Counted from the first letter of the stretch, positions 56,095 through 64,000 are shown. The stretch is DNA of 64,000 nt from Pseudomonadota bacterium (GCA_023391375.1 JAEWBB010000024.1:124001-188000); one strand, 5' to 3'. The notes: a model not told the origin generated them from the sequence alone. Made by a program: numbers and translations.

Positions 56095-57642
56095 ATGGCC
56101 GAACAGGCTGCCCATCCGCTGGAGCCGACCGAGCGCCTGCTTGTCACCATCGCGGTGATGCTGGCGGTACTCATCCAGGTGCTCGACACGACGATCGCCA
56201 ACGTCGCGCTGCCGCACATGCAGGCGAGCCTCGGGGCGACGCAGGAGAGCGTCAACTGGGTGCTGACCAGCTACATCGTAGCGGCAGCCATCGCCCTGCC
56301 GATCGCCGGCTGGCTGAGCGACAGGATCGGGCGAAAGCGACTGCTCCTGTTCTCGGTGGTCGGTTTCACCATCGCCTCGCTGTTGTGCGCCGTCGCGCAA
56401 AGCCTCGAGGAAATGGTGCTGTTCCGCCTGATCCAGGGCATCACCGGCGCTTTCCTGGTGCCGCTGGCGCAGGCGACGATGTTCGACATCAACCCGCGCG
56501 AAAAGCATGCCCAGGCGATGGCGCTGTTCGGCGGCGGGATCATGATCGGGCCGATCCTCGGGCCGGTGCTGGGCGGCTGGCTGACCGACAGCTTCAACTG
56601 GCGCTGGGTGTTTCTCGTCAACATTCCGGTGGGGACGCTGGCGACACTCATGCTGCTGCGCTTCATGCCGTCGGGCGAAACGGTACGGCGCAAGTTCGAC
56701 CTGTTCGGCTTCGCGCTCCTCGGCATCGCGCTCGGCAGCCTTCAGCTATTGCTGGAGCGCGGACAACAGCTCGACTGGTTCGACAGCATCGAGATCTGGA
56801 TCGAGTGCGGCCTGTTCGCCGCGGCGCTGTGGATGTTCATCGTCCACACCGTCACGGGCAAGGAGCCGCTATTCGAACGCGGCATGTTCGCGGACCGCAA
56901 TTTTGCGCTCGGCCTCGTCTTCATGGCGGTGACCGGCGTGCTGCTGCTGGCCGGTCTCGCGCTGCTTCCGCCGTTACTCCAGCGGCTCTACGGCTATTCC
57001 GTGCTACAGTCGGGCATCCTCACCGCGCCGCGCGGCGTGGGAACCCTGATCTCGATGCTCGTTGCGGGCCGTATCGTCGGCAAGGTCGATATGCGCGTGC
57101 TGGTGGCGATCGGCATGGCGCTGATGGGCTGGTCGATGCACATCATGACGACCTTCTCGATCGACATGGGCAAGAACCTCATCATCTGGTCAGGAATCGT
57201 CCAGGGACTTGGCCTCGGCCTCGTGTTCGTGACGATGCAGGCGCTCGCTTTCGCCACGCTTGCGCCCCACTACCGCACACACGCCGCCAGCCTGCTCAAC
57301 CTGTCGCGCAACATCGGCGGATCGATCGGCATCAGCCTCGTCGCCACGCTGCTCGCCCGCAACCTGCAGATCGCGCATGCCGACATGGCCAGTCATGTGA
57401 CCGAACAGGTCCTGCCGACGATCAGCCAGGGTGTCGTCGCGGAACTGGGCCTCCCCGCTTCGAGCGCGCTTGCCATGGCCGATGCCGAGATCAACCGGCA
57501 GGCAGCGTTCATCGCCTATCTCGACGATTTCTGGATCATGATGTGGGTCACCTTCGCGGCGATCCCGCTGGTGTTGTTGCTACGCCCGGTGAAGCCGCCC
57601 AAGCCGGGCGACGAGCCGCAGCATATGGCGATGGCCGACTAG
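56095..57642 (+). CDS. emrB: DHA2-family MFS drug efflux pump
   Basis: The 515-aa protein has fourteen membrane segments. LDTTIANVALPHMQASLGAT and WLSDRIGRKRLLL are the N-terminal and loop 2-3 motifs; GPILGPVLGGWL is motif C of drug antiporters. It starts eight bases after emrA. Substrate unknown, likely hydrophobic toxins. The stop shares CTAG with the amidohydrolase. Confidence 0.93.
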   Translation: MAEQAAHPLEPTERLLVTIAVMLAVLIQVLDTTIANVALPHMQASLGATQESVNWVLTSYIVAAAIALPIAGWLSDRIGRKRLLLFSVVGFTIASLLCAVAQSLEEMVLFRLIQGITGAFLVPLAQATMFDINPREKHAQAMALFGGGIMIGPILGPVLGGWLTDSFNWRWVFLVNIPVGTLATLMLLRFMPSGETVRRKFDLFGFALLGIALGSLQLLLERGQQLDWFDSIEIWIECGLFAAALWMFIVHTVTGKEPLFERGMFADRNFALGLVFMAVTGVLLLAGLALLPPLLQRLYGYSVLQSGILTAPRGVGTLISMLVAGRIVGKVDMRVLVAIGMALMGWSMHIMTTFSIDMGKNLIIWSGIVQGLGLGLVFVTMQALAFATLAPHYRTHAASLLNLSRNIGGSIGISLVATLLARNLQIAHADMASHVTEQVLPTISQGVVAELGLPASSALAMADAEINRQAAFIAYLDDFWIMMWVTFAAIPLVLLLRPVKPPKPGDEPQHMAMAD

Positions 57643-58874
57643 CGCACGACTTCTCCGCCCTTCACCACCAGCATCACCTTCCGCACAACCGAGATGTCCT
57701 TCGTCGGATCGCCCTCGACGGCGACCATGTCGGCGAGCAGGCCGGGTGCGAGGCGGCCGCGGTCGTCAAGGTGGAAGATGGCGGCATTGCCCGACGTCGC
57801 CGCCTTCAACACGTCGATGGCGGGCATTCCTTCGCGAGCCATCAACTCCATTTCCTTCGCGTTCTGGCCGTGGGGAAAGACGCCGACGTCGCCGCCCATG
57901 CAGATCGGCACGCCCGCCTTCATCGCCTCGCGGAAGGCGGTGCGGTTCGTCTGCACCGACTTCGGCGCCGGTTCGCGGCCATCCCATTTTTCGAAGTAAT
58001 GGGCATAGGCATCGGACGCGGCCAGGGTGGCGCAATAGCCGACGTGGTGCTGGGCCATCAGCCTGAACACCGCCGGCGTGCCGTCGAAGCCATGCTCGAT
58101 CGTGTCCGCCCCGCCCAAGATGGCGTTGGTCATGCCATCGGGCGTCGAGGCGTGGACCGCGACCTCGCGGCCCGCCTGATGCGCCGCCTCGACCGCGGCC
58201 GCGATCTCGGCCTTGGTGAACGTCGCGCGCGACGGTTCGCCGCCGCGCCAGTGATAGTCGCCGTACAGCTTCACCACGTCGGCGCCGCCGCCGATCTGGC
58301 GCCGGACGGCGGTCACGATGTCCGGCCCGTCGGCTTCCTCCGCGCCCTGCAGCGGTGGGTCGAGCGGGTCGTTGAGCTTGGGCGCATAACTGCCGGTCGC
58401 GACAATCGCCCGCGTCGCTGCAATGATCCGCGGACCCGGCACGATGCCCTTCTGGATCGCTTCCTTTAGCCCGACGTCGGCATAGCCCATGCCCTCGGTC
58501 CCGAGGTCGCGGGTGGTAGTGAACCCGGCCATCAGCGTGGCCTTCGCGTGATTGACTGCACGCGCCGTGCGTTCGGCGGCGCTCTCCTTCAGCACCTGGT
58601 CGTTCCAAAGCGTCTCGTTGTAAGGGTGGAGGAAGAGGTGCGAATGCCCCTCGATCATCCCCGGCATCAGCGTGTCGCCTTCCAGTCTCACCGTGCGCGT
58701 GCCCGGCGGGACGGTGAGTGCGGGCCCGACCGCCCTGATCGTCGTGCCATCGGCCAGTAGCTGCCAACCCACATGCATCGACGTCCCGTCGAACAGGCGG
58801 TCGGGCACATAAAGCACGGGCTCGGCGAAAGCAGGAGCGGCGAGAAGGGCGAGGCCCGCGAGCAGGATGCGCAT
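57639..58874 (-). CDS. Secreted amidohydrolase (metal-dependent)
   Basis: The 411-aa protein has a signal peptide ending APAFAE. Metal-binding residues are visible: HSH in EGHSHLFLH, the Lys in DVVKLYGDY that is usually carboxylated, His in AVHAST and IEHGF, and Asp in GGDVGVF. These belong to the subtype III/IV amidohydrolases (imidazolonepropionase-like). Substrate unknown; a cyclic amide or dipeptide is possible. Confidence 0.9.
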   Translation of the reverse strand: MRILLAGLALLAAPAFAEPVLYVPDRLFDGTSMHVGWQLLADGTTIRAVGPALTVPPGTRTVRLEGDTLMPGMIEGHSHLFLHPYNETLWNDQVLKESAAERTARAVNHAKATLMAGFTTTRDLGTEGMGYADVGLKEAIQKGIVPGPRIIAATRAIVATGSYAPKLNDPLDPPLQGAEEADGPDIVTAVRRQIGGGADVVKLYGDYHWRGGEPSRATFTKAEIAAAVEAAHQAGREVAVHASTPDGMTNAILGGADTIEHGFDGTPAVFRLMAQHHVGYCATLAASDAYAHYFEKWDGREPAPKSVQTNRTAFREAMKAGVPICMGGDVGVFPHGQNAKEMELMAREGMPAIDVLKAATSGNAAIFHLDDRGRLAPGLLADMVAVEGDPTKDISVVRKVMLVVKGGEVVR

Positions 58875-58901
58875 GGTCGGGCAGCCTATGCCACTTTGCC
58901 C

Positions 58902-58935
58902 AAAAGAAAAGGGCGGCCGCAGCGGGACCGCCCTT
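58902..58935 (-). terminator. Intrinsic terminator of rplM-rpsI
   Basis: On the minus strand an 8-bp stem (58935-58928 with 58916-58909) with an 11-base loop is followed by TTCTTTT. Confidence 0.8.
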
Positions 58936-58957
58936 CCTTGTTCGGAATGAACCGGAC

Positions 58958-59527
58958 TTAGCGCTTCGAGAACTGGAAGCTGCGGCGGGCCTTGGCCTTA
59001 CCGTACTTCTTACGCTCGACGACGCGGCTGTCGCGGGTCAGGAAGCCTTCGCGCTTCACCGCCGTGCGGAGCGCCGGCTCGTAGCGGCTGAGCGCCTGGG
59101 CGATGCCGTGCTTGACCGCACCGGCCTGGCCCGACAGGCCGCCGCCCTTGACGGTGGCGACGATGTCGTACTGGCCCGCACGGTCGGTAACGTCGAACGG
59201 CTGGTTGATCACCAGGCGAAGCGTCGGACGGGCAAAGTAGACCGTCTGGTCGCGGCCGTTGACTTCGATCTTGCCGGTGCCGGGCTTCAGCCACACGCGG
59301 GCCACGGCGTCCTTGCGGCGGCCGGTGGCGTAGGCGCGACCATACTTGTCGAGCTGCTGCTCGCGAAGCGGCGCTTCCGGCTGGGTCGGCTGGACCGGGG
59401 CCGAAGTTTCTTCGGTGGTCGCTTCGGTCGTAGCGTCAGCGTCGGCCTTGGGGGCTTCGGCAGCCGGGGTCTCGGCCGGGGCGTTGGTCATTTCGCCGAG
59501 GTCGGCGAGGCTCTTCTTGTCGGCCAT
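58958..59527 (-). CDS. rpsI: 30S ribosomal protein S9 with N-terminal extension
   Basis: The S9 core (from about residue 62, GRAYATGRRKDAVARVWL to KAKARRSFQFSKR) is complete. Ahead of it are about 58 residues rich in Ala, Glu, Thr and Pro, not found in E. coli S9 (130 aa; here 189). The start MADKKSLADLGE follows rplM by one base. Such an extension is known to me from sphingomonads; its role is not. Confidence 0.95.
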   Translation of the reverse strand: MADKKSLADLGEMTNAPAETPAAEAPKADADATTEATTEETSAPVQPTQPEAPLREQQLDKYGRAYATGRRKDAVARVWLKPGTGKIEVNGRDQTVYFARPTLRLVINQPFDVTDRAGQYDIVATVKGGGLSGQAGAVKHGIAQALSRYEPALRTAVKREGFLTRDSRVVERKKYGKAKARRSFQFSKR

Positions 59528-59528
59528 G

Positions 59529-60008
59529 TTATGCGCCCACCTTGTTCTTGCGGTTCATCGACGCGACGTCGAGCGTTTCCGGGTTCTGGCCGCCGTGCGG
59601 GTGCTCGGTGCCGTTGTAGAGGTGCAGGGCGCGCATCTGGTCGCGACCCAGCGGGCCGCGCGGAATCATGCGCTCGACCGCCTTCTCAAGCACGCGCTCG
59701 GGGAAACGACCCTCGAGGATCTTGCCCGCCGGGACTTCCTTCAGGCCACCGGCATAACCAGTGTGCTTGTAGTAGAGCTTGTCCTTGAGCTTCTTGCCCG
59801 TGAACCGCACCTTGTCGGCGTTGATGACAACGACATGGTCGCCGCAATCGACGTGCGGGGTGAAGCTCGGCTTGTGCTTGCCGCGCAGGATGTTGGCGAT
59901 GATCGTCGCCACACGGCCGACCACCAGGTTCTCGGCATCGATCAGATGCCACTTCTTTTCGACCTCGGCCGGCTTCGCCGACTTGGTGGTCTTCATCAGC
60001 GCCTTCAT
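59529..60008 (-). CDS. rplM: 50S ribosomal protein L13
   Basis: The 159-aa protein has WHLIDAENLVVGRVATIIAN and MIPRGPLGRDQMRALHLYNG, both typical. ATG 60008 gives MKALMKTTKSAKPAEVEKK; a start at 60050 would add fourteen residues. Next to rpsI as in most bacteria. A short N-terminal addition makes it longer than E. coli L13 (142 aa). Confidence 0.95.
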   Translation of the reverse strand: MKALMKTTKSAKPAEVEKKWHLIDAENLVVGRVATIIANILRGKHKPSFTPHVDCGDHVVVINADKVRFTGKKLKDKLYYKHTGYAGGLKEVPAGKILEGRFPERVLEKAVERMIPRGPLGRDQMRALHLYNGTEHPHGGQNPETLDVASMNRKNKVGA

Positions 60009-60223
60009 GGCTCTGGACCTTTCGCTTGAAAACAGATGAAGCGCCGCCATCCGGCCGCGCCTTCGGGCGGGCTAATGCTGGGGAGGGGCAAGAAAGTCAA
60101 GCAAAAGCAGGCGATTCCGGACGGGTAAAATATTACCGGATGATCGAAAGTCTGACTCGGTTACGGTGACGGTCGGTGCTATACTGGCCGGGCGATACGT
60201 CGACCAAAAACCGGGGGCGGTCC

Positions 60224-60988
60224 ATGGATTTCGATACCGCGATGCTGCTGGCGCTGGTGGTCAGCTTTTTCCTGTTCATGGGCGTCGAGGCACTCGTTCC
60301 GTCGGGGCGGGCGATGCCGGCCATCGCGCACTGGCGGCTGATCGGAATAGCCGCCTTCGCACTTACACTTGCCGGGTTCGTGTTCATTCCTCTCCTGGTG
60401 GTGCCGCTTCTGCCGGCATCGATGGCCGTGGTCGACCTGTCGGGATGGGGCAGTTGGGCGTTCTTGCCGGTGTGGATGCTGACCACGCTGCTCAACTATG
60501 CCTTCCACCGTTTCATGCATTATTTCGACTGGGCTTGGCGCGCGGGGCACCAGTTCCACCACTCGGCGGCGCGGCTCGACATCGCCTCGGCGATGATGTT
60601 CCACCCGGTCGACACGCTAATGCAGGGCGTGCTTGGCGGTTTGTTGGCGGCCGGCCTACTCGGCGTCACCCCCCATGCGGCGGCTTGGGCCGGACTGTTC
60701 GGCTTCTGGGCAGGCCTCTACCAACACCTCAACGTCCGGACACCGGCGTGGACCGGCCTCATCTGGCAGCGGCCGGAGGCGCATGCGCTTCACCACGAAT
60801 ATAATGTCCACGCCCGCAACTACAGCGACTTTCCTTTGTGGGACCACCTGTTCGGCACCTACGGCAAGCCCGACGAGCGGCTGGTAAGGGTCGGTTTCGC
60901 CCCGGGGCGGGCGCGGCGGTGGATGGCGATGCTGGCGATGCGCGACGTCAATCGCGAAGCGGACGAGAAGGCCCGGATCAGCCTTTGA
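60224..60988 (+). CDS. Fatty acid hydroxylase / sterol desaturase family protein
   Basis: The 254-aa membrane protein has the three histidine boxes for a di-iron site: HRFMH, HQFHH and HALHH. Four to five membrane segments. Relatives hydroxylate fatty acids, carotenoids or sphingoid lipids; in a sphingomonad, a sphingolipid or carotenoid role is worth checking. ATG 60224 gives MDFDTAMLLAL. The end overlaps cutA by eleven bases. Confidence 0.9.
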   Translation: MDFDTAMLLALVVSFFLFMGVEALVPSGRAMPAIAHWRLIGIAAFALTLAGFVFIPLLVVPLLPASMAVVDLSGWGSWAFLPVWMLTTLLNYAFHRFMHYFDWAWRAGHQFHHSAARLDIASAMMFHPVDTLMQGVLGGLLAAGLLGVTPHAAAWAGLFGFWAGLYQHLNVRTPAWTGLIWQRPEAHALHHEYNVHARNYSDFPLWDHLFGTYGKPDERLVRVGFAPGRARRWMAMLAMRDVNREADEKARISL

Positions 60989-61295
60989 CGCTGCGTTCCA
61001 CCCAGTCGCCAAAGGGCGCCGACAGCCGCTCGATCGGCCATGCCACCACGGCGGGCAGGTCGTAACTGTGCAATTCGACGATGCGCATGATGAGGGCGTC
61101 CGCTTTCGCCGCCGTCGTCTTGAACAGTGCCGGGACCTCGTTCGCTTCTTGCACCTCGCCAGACCAGCGGTAGACGCTGTGGCAGGGCGACATGATGTTG
61201 GCGCAGGCGGCCAATCGTTCGTACACCACCACCTTCGCGATCCGCGCGGCCTCGTCGGCGTCGGCGAACACCGCGTAGACGGTCAGGACGCTCAC
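60978..61295 (-). CDS. cutA: CutA family protein
   Basis: The 105-aa protein has VVYERLAACANIMSPCHSVY and VPALFKTTAAKADALI, and ends PFGDWVERSVKG; this is the trimeric CutA family, first linked to divalent-cation tolerance but with unclear function. GTG 61295 overlaps the ctaA stop. A much longer frame upstream is antisense-like and within ctaA. Confidence 0.9.
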   Translation of the reverse strand: MSVLTVYAVFADADEAARIAKVVVYERLAACANIMSPCHSVYRWSGEVQEANEVPALFKTTAAKADALIMRIVELHSYDLPAVVAWPIERLSAPFGDWVERSVKG

Positions 61296-62326
61296 GGTTG
61301 CGCGCGGCCGAGGCTGTTGGCGCCCCACACCGTCGCGGCAAGGAGCAGCGCACCGACCGCCTGGTGGAGGACGGCGAGCGGCAGGGCGATGCCGCTCATC
61401 ACGGTCGCGATGCCGAGCAGGATCTGGGTCCCGAACGCGCTGTGGACGTAGCGGGCAGCCTTGCGGTCGACCGGTTTCACCCGGCGGGCGAACATGACCA
61501 GCAGGACGACCACGACCCACGCCCACCAACGGTGGACGAAGTGGATCAGGAACGGGTCGTGGGTGAGCGCGTGCAGCGCGCCGCCCAACCAGTCGATCCC
61601 CTCGGGCACGAAGTGGCCCTGCATGAGGGGCCAGTCGTTGGCGAGGTAACCGGCGCGGAAACCCGCGACCCAGGCGCCGAGCATCAACTGGAGCGCCAGC
61701 GCGGCCAAGGTGAGGGCGGAAAAGCCGGTCATGCGCGCCGGACGCGCATCGGCATCGCGAGCCAGCGCCCGAAGATCGAGCGCGGTCCAGATGATCGCGG
61801 CAAAGAGGAACAGCGCCATCATGAGATGCGCAGACAAGCGGTAAGGGCTGACTTCGGTCGCGGAGCCTTCCAGCCCGCTGAGCACCATGAACCAGCCGAT
61901 CGCGCCCTGCAGCCCGCCCAGCACAAACAGTGCCACCAGCCGCCAACCATAGCCTTTCGGGATGGCCCGCTTGAACGCGAACCAGGCGAGGCCGGCGAAA
62001 AAGACGAGGCCGAGGAGGCGGCCGAGAAGTCGGTGCACCCATTCCCAGAAGAAGATGAACTGGAACTGCCCCAGCGTCATCCCGGCCGGCCCGCTGACCT
62101 GCCGGTATTGCGGCGTCTGCTGGTAAAGCCGGAACGCCTCTTCCCACTGCGCGTGGCCGATCGGCGGGATCGCGCCGCTGACCGGCTTCCATTCGGTGAT
62201 CGACAGTCCGCTTTCGGTCAGGCGCGTGATGCCGCCGACGACCACCATCGCGAAGATCATCGCGGCGGTGAACAGCAGCCAGTCGGCGATGGCGCGGGGG
62301 CGAATGGGGGAGGCGGTCGAGTCCAT
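61292..62326 (-). CDS. ctaA: Haem A synthase (COX15/CtaA)
   Basis: The 344-aa membrane enzyme oxidises haem O to haem A for cytochrome oxidase. Eight hydrophobic segments; GGITRLTESGLSITEWKPVS at the N-terminus, then FWEWVHRLLGR, and the conserved haem His in SAHLMMA, FVHRWWAW and VLHQAVG. ATG 62326 gives MDSTASPIRPRA. Coupled to cutA. Confidence 0.94.
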   Translation of the reverse strand: MDSTASPIRPRAIADWLLFTAAMIFAMVVVGGITRLTESGLSITEWKPVSGAIPPIGHAQWEEAFRLYQQTPQYRQVSGPAGMTLGQFQFIFFWEWVHRLLGRLLGLVFFAGLAWFAFKRAIPKGYGWRLVALFVLGGLQGAIGWFMVLSGLEGSATEVSPYRLSAHLMMALFLFAAIIWTALDLRALARDADARPARMTGFSALTLAALALQLMLGAWVAGFRAGYLANDWPLMQGHFVPEGIDWLGGALHALTHDPFLIHFVHRWWAWVVVVLLVMFARRVKPVDRKAARYVHSAFGTQILLGIATVMSGIALPLAVLHQAVGALLLAATVWGANSLGRAQP

Positions 62327-62387
62327 GTCGGGCGGGCCTATGCCGCCCCGCCGCCACAGTTGCAAAGAAAGTTCGCTTGGAAGTTTG

Positions 62388-62418
62388 ATGTGATATTGTC
62401 ACGACACGGGTATCACAT
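62388..62418 (+). promoter_or_regulatory. Inverted repeat, candidate Zur operator of merC
   Basis: ATGTGATA (62388-62395) and TATCACAT (62411-62418) form a perfect 8-bp inverted repeat, 14 bases before merC. An inner GTGA-TATTG-TCAC lies at 62390-62402. It resembles Zur sites of proteobacteria in part; the zur-like gene is downstream. Confidence 0.5.
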
Positions 62419-62431
62419 TATATCGTCGGCC

Positions 62432-62800
62432 ATGTCGCCGCTTGCGCTCTCCACGAACCGGCTGGACCGGATGGCCATCGGCCTGTCCGGCCTGTGCCTC
62501 GTGCATTGCCTCGCGACGTCGGTGTTCCTCGCGCTGTTCTCGACGCTGGGCGAAGGCCTCGGCGCCCCGTGGATCCATGAAGTGGGCCTGTCGCTCGCCA
62601 TGGTCATGGGCGCGGTCGCGCTCGGCAAAGGCATCCGCGAGCATGGCTATACCATGCCGTCCGCGGTCGGCGGGCTGGGCCTTGGCGTCATGGCCGGCGC
62701 GCTGACCCTGCCGCACGACGGGACGGAGGCGCTCTACACCGTGATCGGCGTCGCGATCCTCGCGCTCGGCCACCGGCTCAACCACATCGCCGCTGAATAA
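62432..62800 (+). CDS. MerC domain membrane protein
   Basis: This 122-aa protein has four hydrophobic segments and a CLVHC motif in the first (GLCLVHCLATSVF), the MerC pattern. No merR, merT, merP or merA is present, so mercury is unlikely. The next gene encodes a Zur-like regulator; a link to zinc is more plausible. ATG 62432. Confidence 0.82.
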   Translation: MSPLALSTNRLDRMAIGLSGLCLVHCLATSVFLALFSTLGEGLGAPWIHEVGLSLAMVMGAVALGKGIREHGYTMPSAVGGLGLGVMAGALTLPHDGTEALYTVIGVAILALGHRLNHIAAE

Positions 62801-62820
62801 TCCCCGTTAGGGGATGTCTT

Positions 62821-63312
62821 GTGACGTCAGCGCCGCCCGCCTATCTATCGGGCATGGGCGCACATCATCATCACCTTCACCAGGGCGATTCGCTGCGGGA
62901 TGCCGCGGCCGCCCAGATGGCCGAAAAGGGCGAGCAGTGGACCGGGATGCGCGCCGCGGTGTTCGACAGCCTGGCGCAATTCGACAAGCCGGCCAGCGCC
63001 TATGATATCGCCGAGCATGTTTCCAAGTCGCTGGGCCGCCGTGTCGCCGCCAACAGCGTCTACCGAATCCTCGACCTGTTCGTGACCGCCAACCTGGCGA
63101 TGCGGGTCGAAAGCGCCAACGCCTATGTCGCGAACCAGCACCCGGGCTGCCTGCACGACTGCATCTTCCTGATCTGCGACAGCTGCGGCTCCACCACCCA
63201 CATCGACGACGACAAACTGTCGGGCGGCGTGCGCAGTGCGGCCGAGCATGCGGGGTTCGAACCGGTCCGCCCGGTGATTGAGGTCCGCGGCCGCTGCGGC
63301 GACTGCAGCTAG
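62821..63312 (+). CDS. zur: Fur-family regulator, Zur-like
   Basis: The 163-aa protein starts at GTG 62821, after AGGGGA; ATG 62854 is an alternative. A His-rich N-terminus (GAHHHHLHQGD) precedes a winged helix with RRVAANSVYRILDLFV. The sensing half has HPGCLHDCIFLICDSCGSTTH and RGRCGDC; the paired cysteines form the structural zinc site as in Zur. It probably represses uptake genes when zinc is enough, and may bind upstream of merC. Confidence 0.85.
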   Translation: MTSAPPAYLSGMGAHHHHLHQGDSLRDAAAAQMAEKGEQWTGMRAAVFDSLAQFDKPASAYDIAEHVSKSLGRRVAANSVYRILDLFVTANLAMRVESANAYVANQHPGCLHDCIFLICDSCGSTTHIDDDKLSGGVRSAAEHAGFEPVRPVIEVRGRCGDCS

Positions 63313-63337
63313 ATCGACGGCGCGACGGGGCGGGGCG

Positions 63338-63937
63338 TTGACGGGGTTTCTCGAACCATTTCGCGACTATGCCGAATGGGTCGCGGCGATCCTCGGCCTC
63401 ATCACCGTCGTCCTCGTCGTCAGGCGCTCGATCTGGAACTACCCGTTCGCACTGGCGATGGTCTCGCTCTACTTCGTCGAATTCCTCGACGAAAAACTCT
63501 ACTCGGACGCACTTCTCCAGGTCTTTTTCTTCGCCATCAACGTCTACGGCTGGTGGGCCTGGGCCCGGGCGCCGGAAGTCGACAACGGGATCGAAGTGGT
63601 GGCCATGTCCCTTAGGGCCCGTGCGACCTGGTTTGTCGGCACGGCGATCGCCGCGCTGGCCTGGGGACTGCTGATGCACCGCTTCACGGATGCCGCCGCT
63701 CCCTTTGTCGACGCGGCCGTGGCTGGGGCCAGCGTCGCCGCCCAATGGCTGCAATCGCTCCGCCGGGTCGAGTCCTGGATACTGTGGATCGTGGCAGACC
63801 TCATTGCCGTCCCGCTCTATTGGTGGAAGGGGCTGGTGCCGACCACCATCCTCTACCTCGTGTTCCTTGGCCTGGCCGTGGCGGGCCTGCTGAGCTGGCG
63901 CCGCGCCGCGAGGCCCGGCCCGATGGCCGCCGCATGA
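63338..63937 (+). CDS. pnuC: Nicotinamide riboside transporter
   Basis: The 199-aa membrane protein has six to seven hydrophobic segments and the PnuC blocks IWNYPFALAMVSLYFVEFLD and FFFAINVYGWWAWAR with conserved Trp. I take TTG 63338, after GGGGCGGGG. Its TGA overlaps the next ATG, where a P-loop kinase starts, so uptake and phosphorylation are coupled. Confidence 0.92.
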   Translation: MTGFLEPFRDYAEWVAAILGLITVVLVVRRSIWNYPFALAMVSLYFVEFLDEKLYSDALLQVFFFAINVYGWWAWARAPEVDNGIEVVAMSLRARATWFVGTAIAALAWGLLMHRFTDAAAPFVDAAVAGASVAAQWLQSLRRVESWILWIVADLIAVPLYWWKGLVPTTILYLVFLGLAVAGLLSWRRAARPGPMAAA

Positions 63938-64000
63938 GCAAGCTGGTTGTCCTGCACGGCGTGGAGAGCGTCGGTAAGACCACACTCGGACGTGTGCTTG
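63934..64000 (+). CDS. NadR-type nicotinamide riboside kinase (5' end only)
   Basis: Only the first 22 codons are in the window: MSKLVVLHGVESVGKTTLGR, with a P-loop GVESVGKT. ATG 63934 overlaps the pnuC stop. In this place a NadR-type AAA ATPase/kinase that phosphorylates imported nicotinamide riboside is the usual gene. The product cannot be confirmed from so short a piece. Confidence 0.75.
   Translation, partial: MSKLVVLHGVESVGKTTLGRVL

Noticed and set aside
62432..62800. Mercury resistance operon
   Set aside because: Only a MerC domain is present; no merA, merR, merT or merP.

Overview
The window is about 64 kb of GC-rich chromosomal DNA. It looks like an alphaproteobacterium of the order Sphingomonadales. 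This rests on gene content and order (cmk-rpsA-ihfB, lapA-pyrF-accD-folC, an otsB/GH15/otsA trehalose cluster, a large Oar-like TonB receptor, a FYDLN-type protein, a ribosomal protein S9 with a long acidic N-terminal extension), not on a database search. Coding density is very high. Many neighbours share ATGA, GTGA or TTGA start/stop overlaps, and many convergent pairs overlap by four bases at their stop codons. I see no insertion sequence, prophage, integrase or CRISPR array, so this reads as core chromosome.

Layout. 1-9 kb: the 3' part of nadA, an unrecognised 429-aa protein, a secreted/periplasmic three-gene operon around an M48 metalloprotease, an orphan peptide-type solute-binding lipoprotein with a DUF4112 protein, and a class A penicillin-binding protein. 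9-17 kb: two nearly identical Flp pilins, then a divergent trehalose/alpha-glucan cluster (otsB, GH15, otsA on minus; a GT4 glycosyltransferase and a debranching-type enzyme on plus). 17-25 kb: tRNA-Ala(GGC), FYDLN protein, cmk-rpsA-ihfB, tRNA-Leu(UAA), a GGDEF/EAL protein, an LplT-like MFS protein and pgsA. 25-32 kb: katG convergent with oxyR, a TSUP permease, cysE-DUF2794, and membrane and glycine-zipper proteins. 32-42 kb: SRAP protein, a Lys-rich protein, rluB-rsmD, a single-domain receiver, a Rieske oxygenase, an AmpG-like transporter, lapA-pyrF-accD-folC, a serine hydrolase, tRNA-Gly(CCC). 42-46 kb: the TonB receptor. 46-54 kb: a nucleoside/nucleotide salvage neighbourhood (YhhQ-like transporter, PfkB kinase, LOG protein, NupC-type transporter, cytidine deaminase, 5'-nucleotidase, AMP nucleosidase). 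54-64 kb: a MarR-emrAB efflux operon with a clear operator, amidohydrolase, rplM-rpsI, a fatty acid hydroxylase, ctaA-cutA, a MerC-domain protein with a Zur-like regulator, and pnuC followed by the start of a nadR-type kinase.

How genes work together. nadA at one end and pnuC/nadR at the other give de novo and salvage routes to NAD. Nucleosides can be imported, phosphorylated, deaminated or cleaved within 46.7-54.5 kb. Trehalose synthesis and alpha-glucan turnover sit back to back. OxyR is placed to control katG. The least explained items are the M48 operon, the MerC-Zur pair with its inverted repeat, the orphan Oar-like receptor, the missing trpFBA between pyrF and accD, and the unknown gene at 872. 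I did not find a clearly new multi-gene system; the best candidates are listed as findings.
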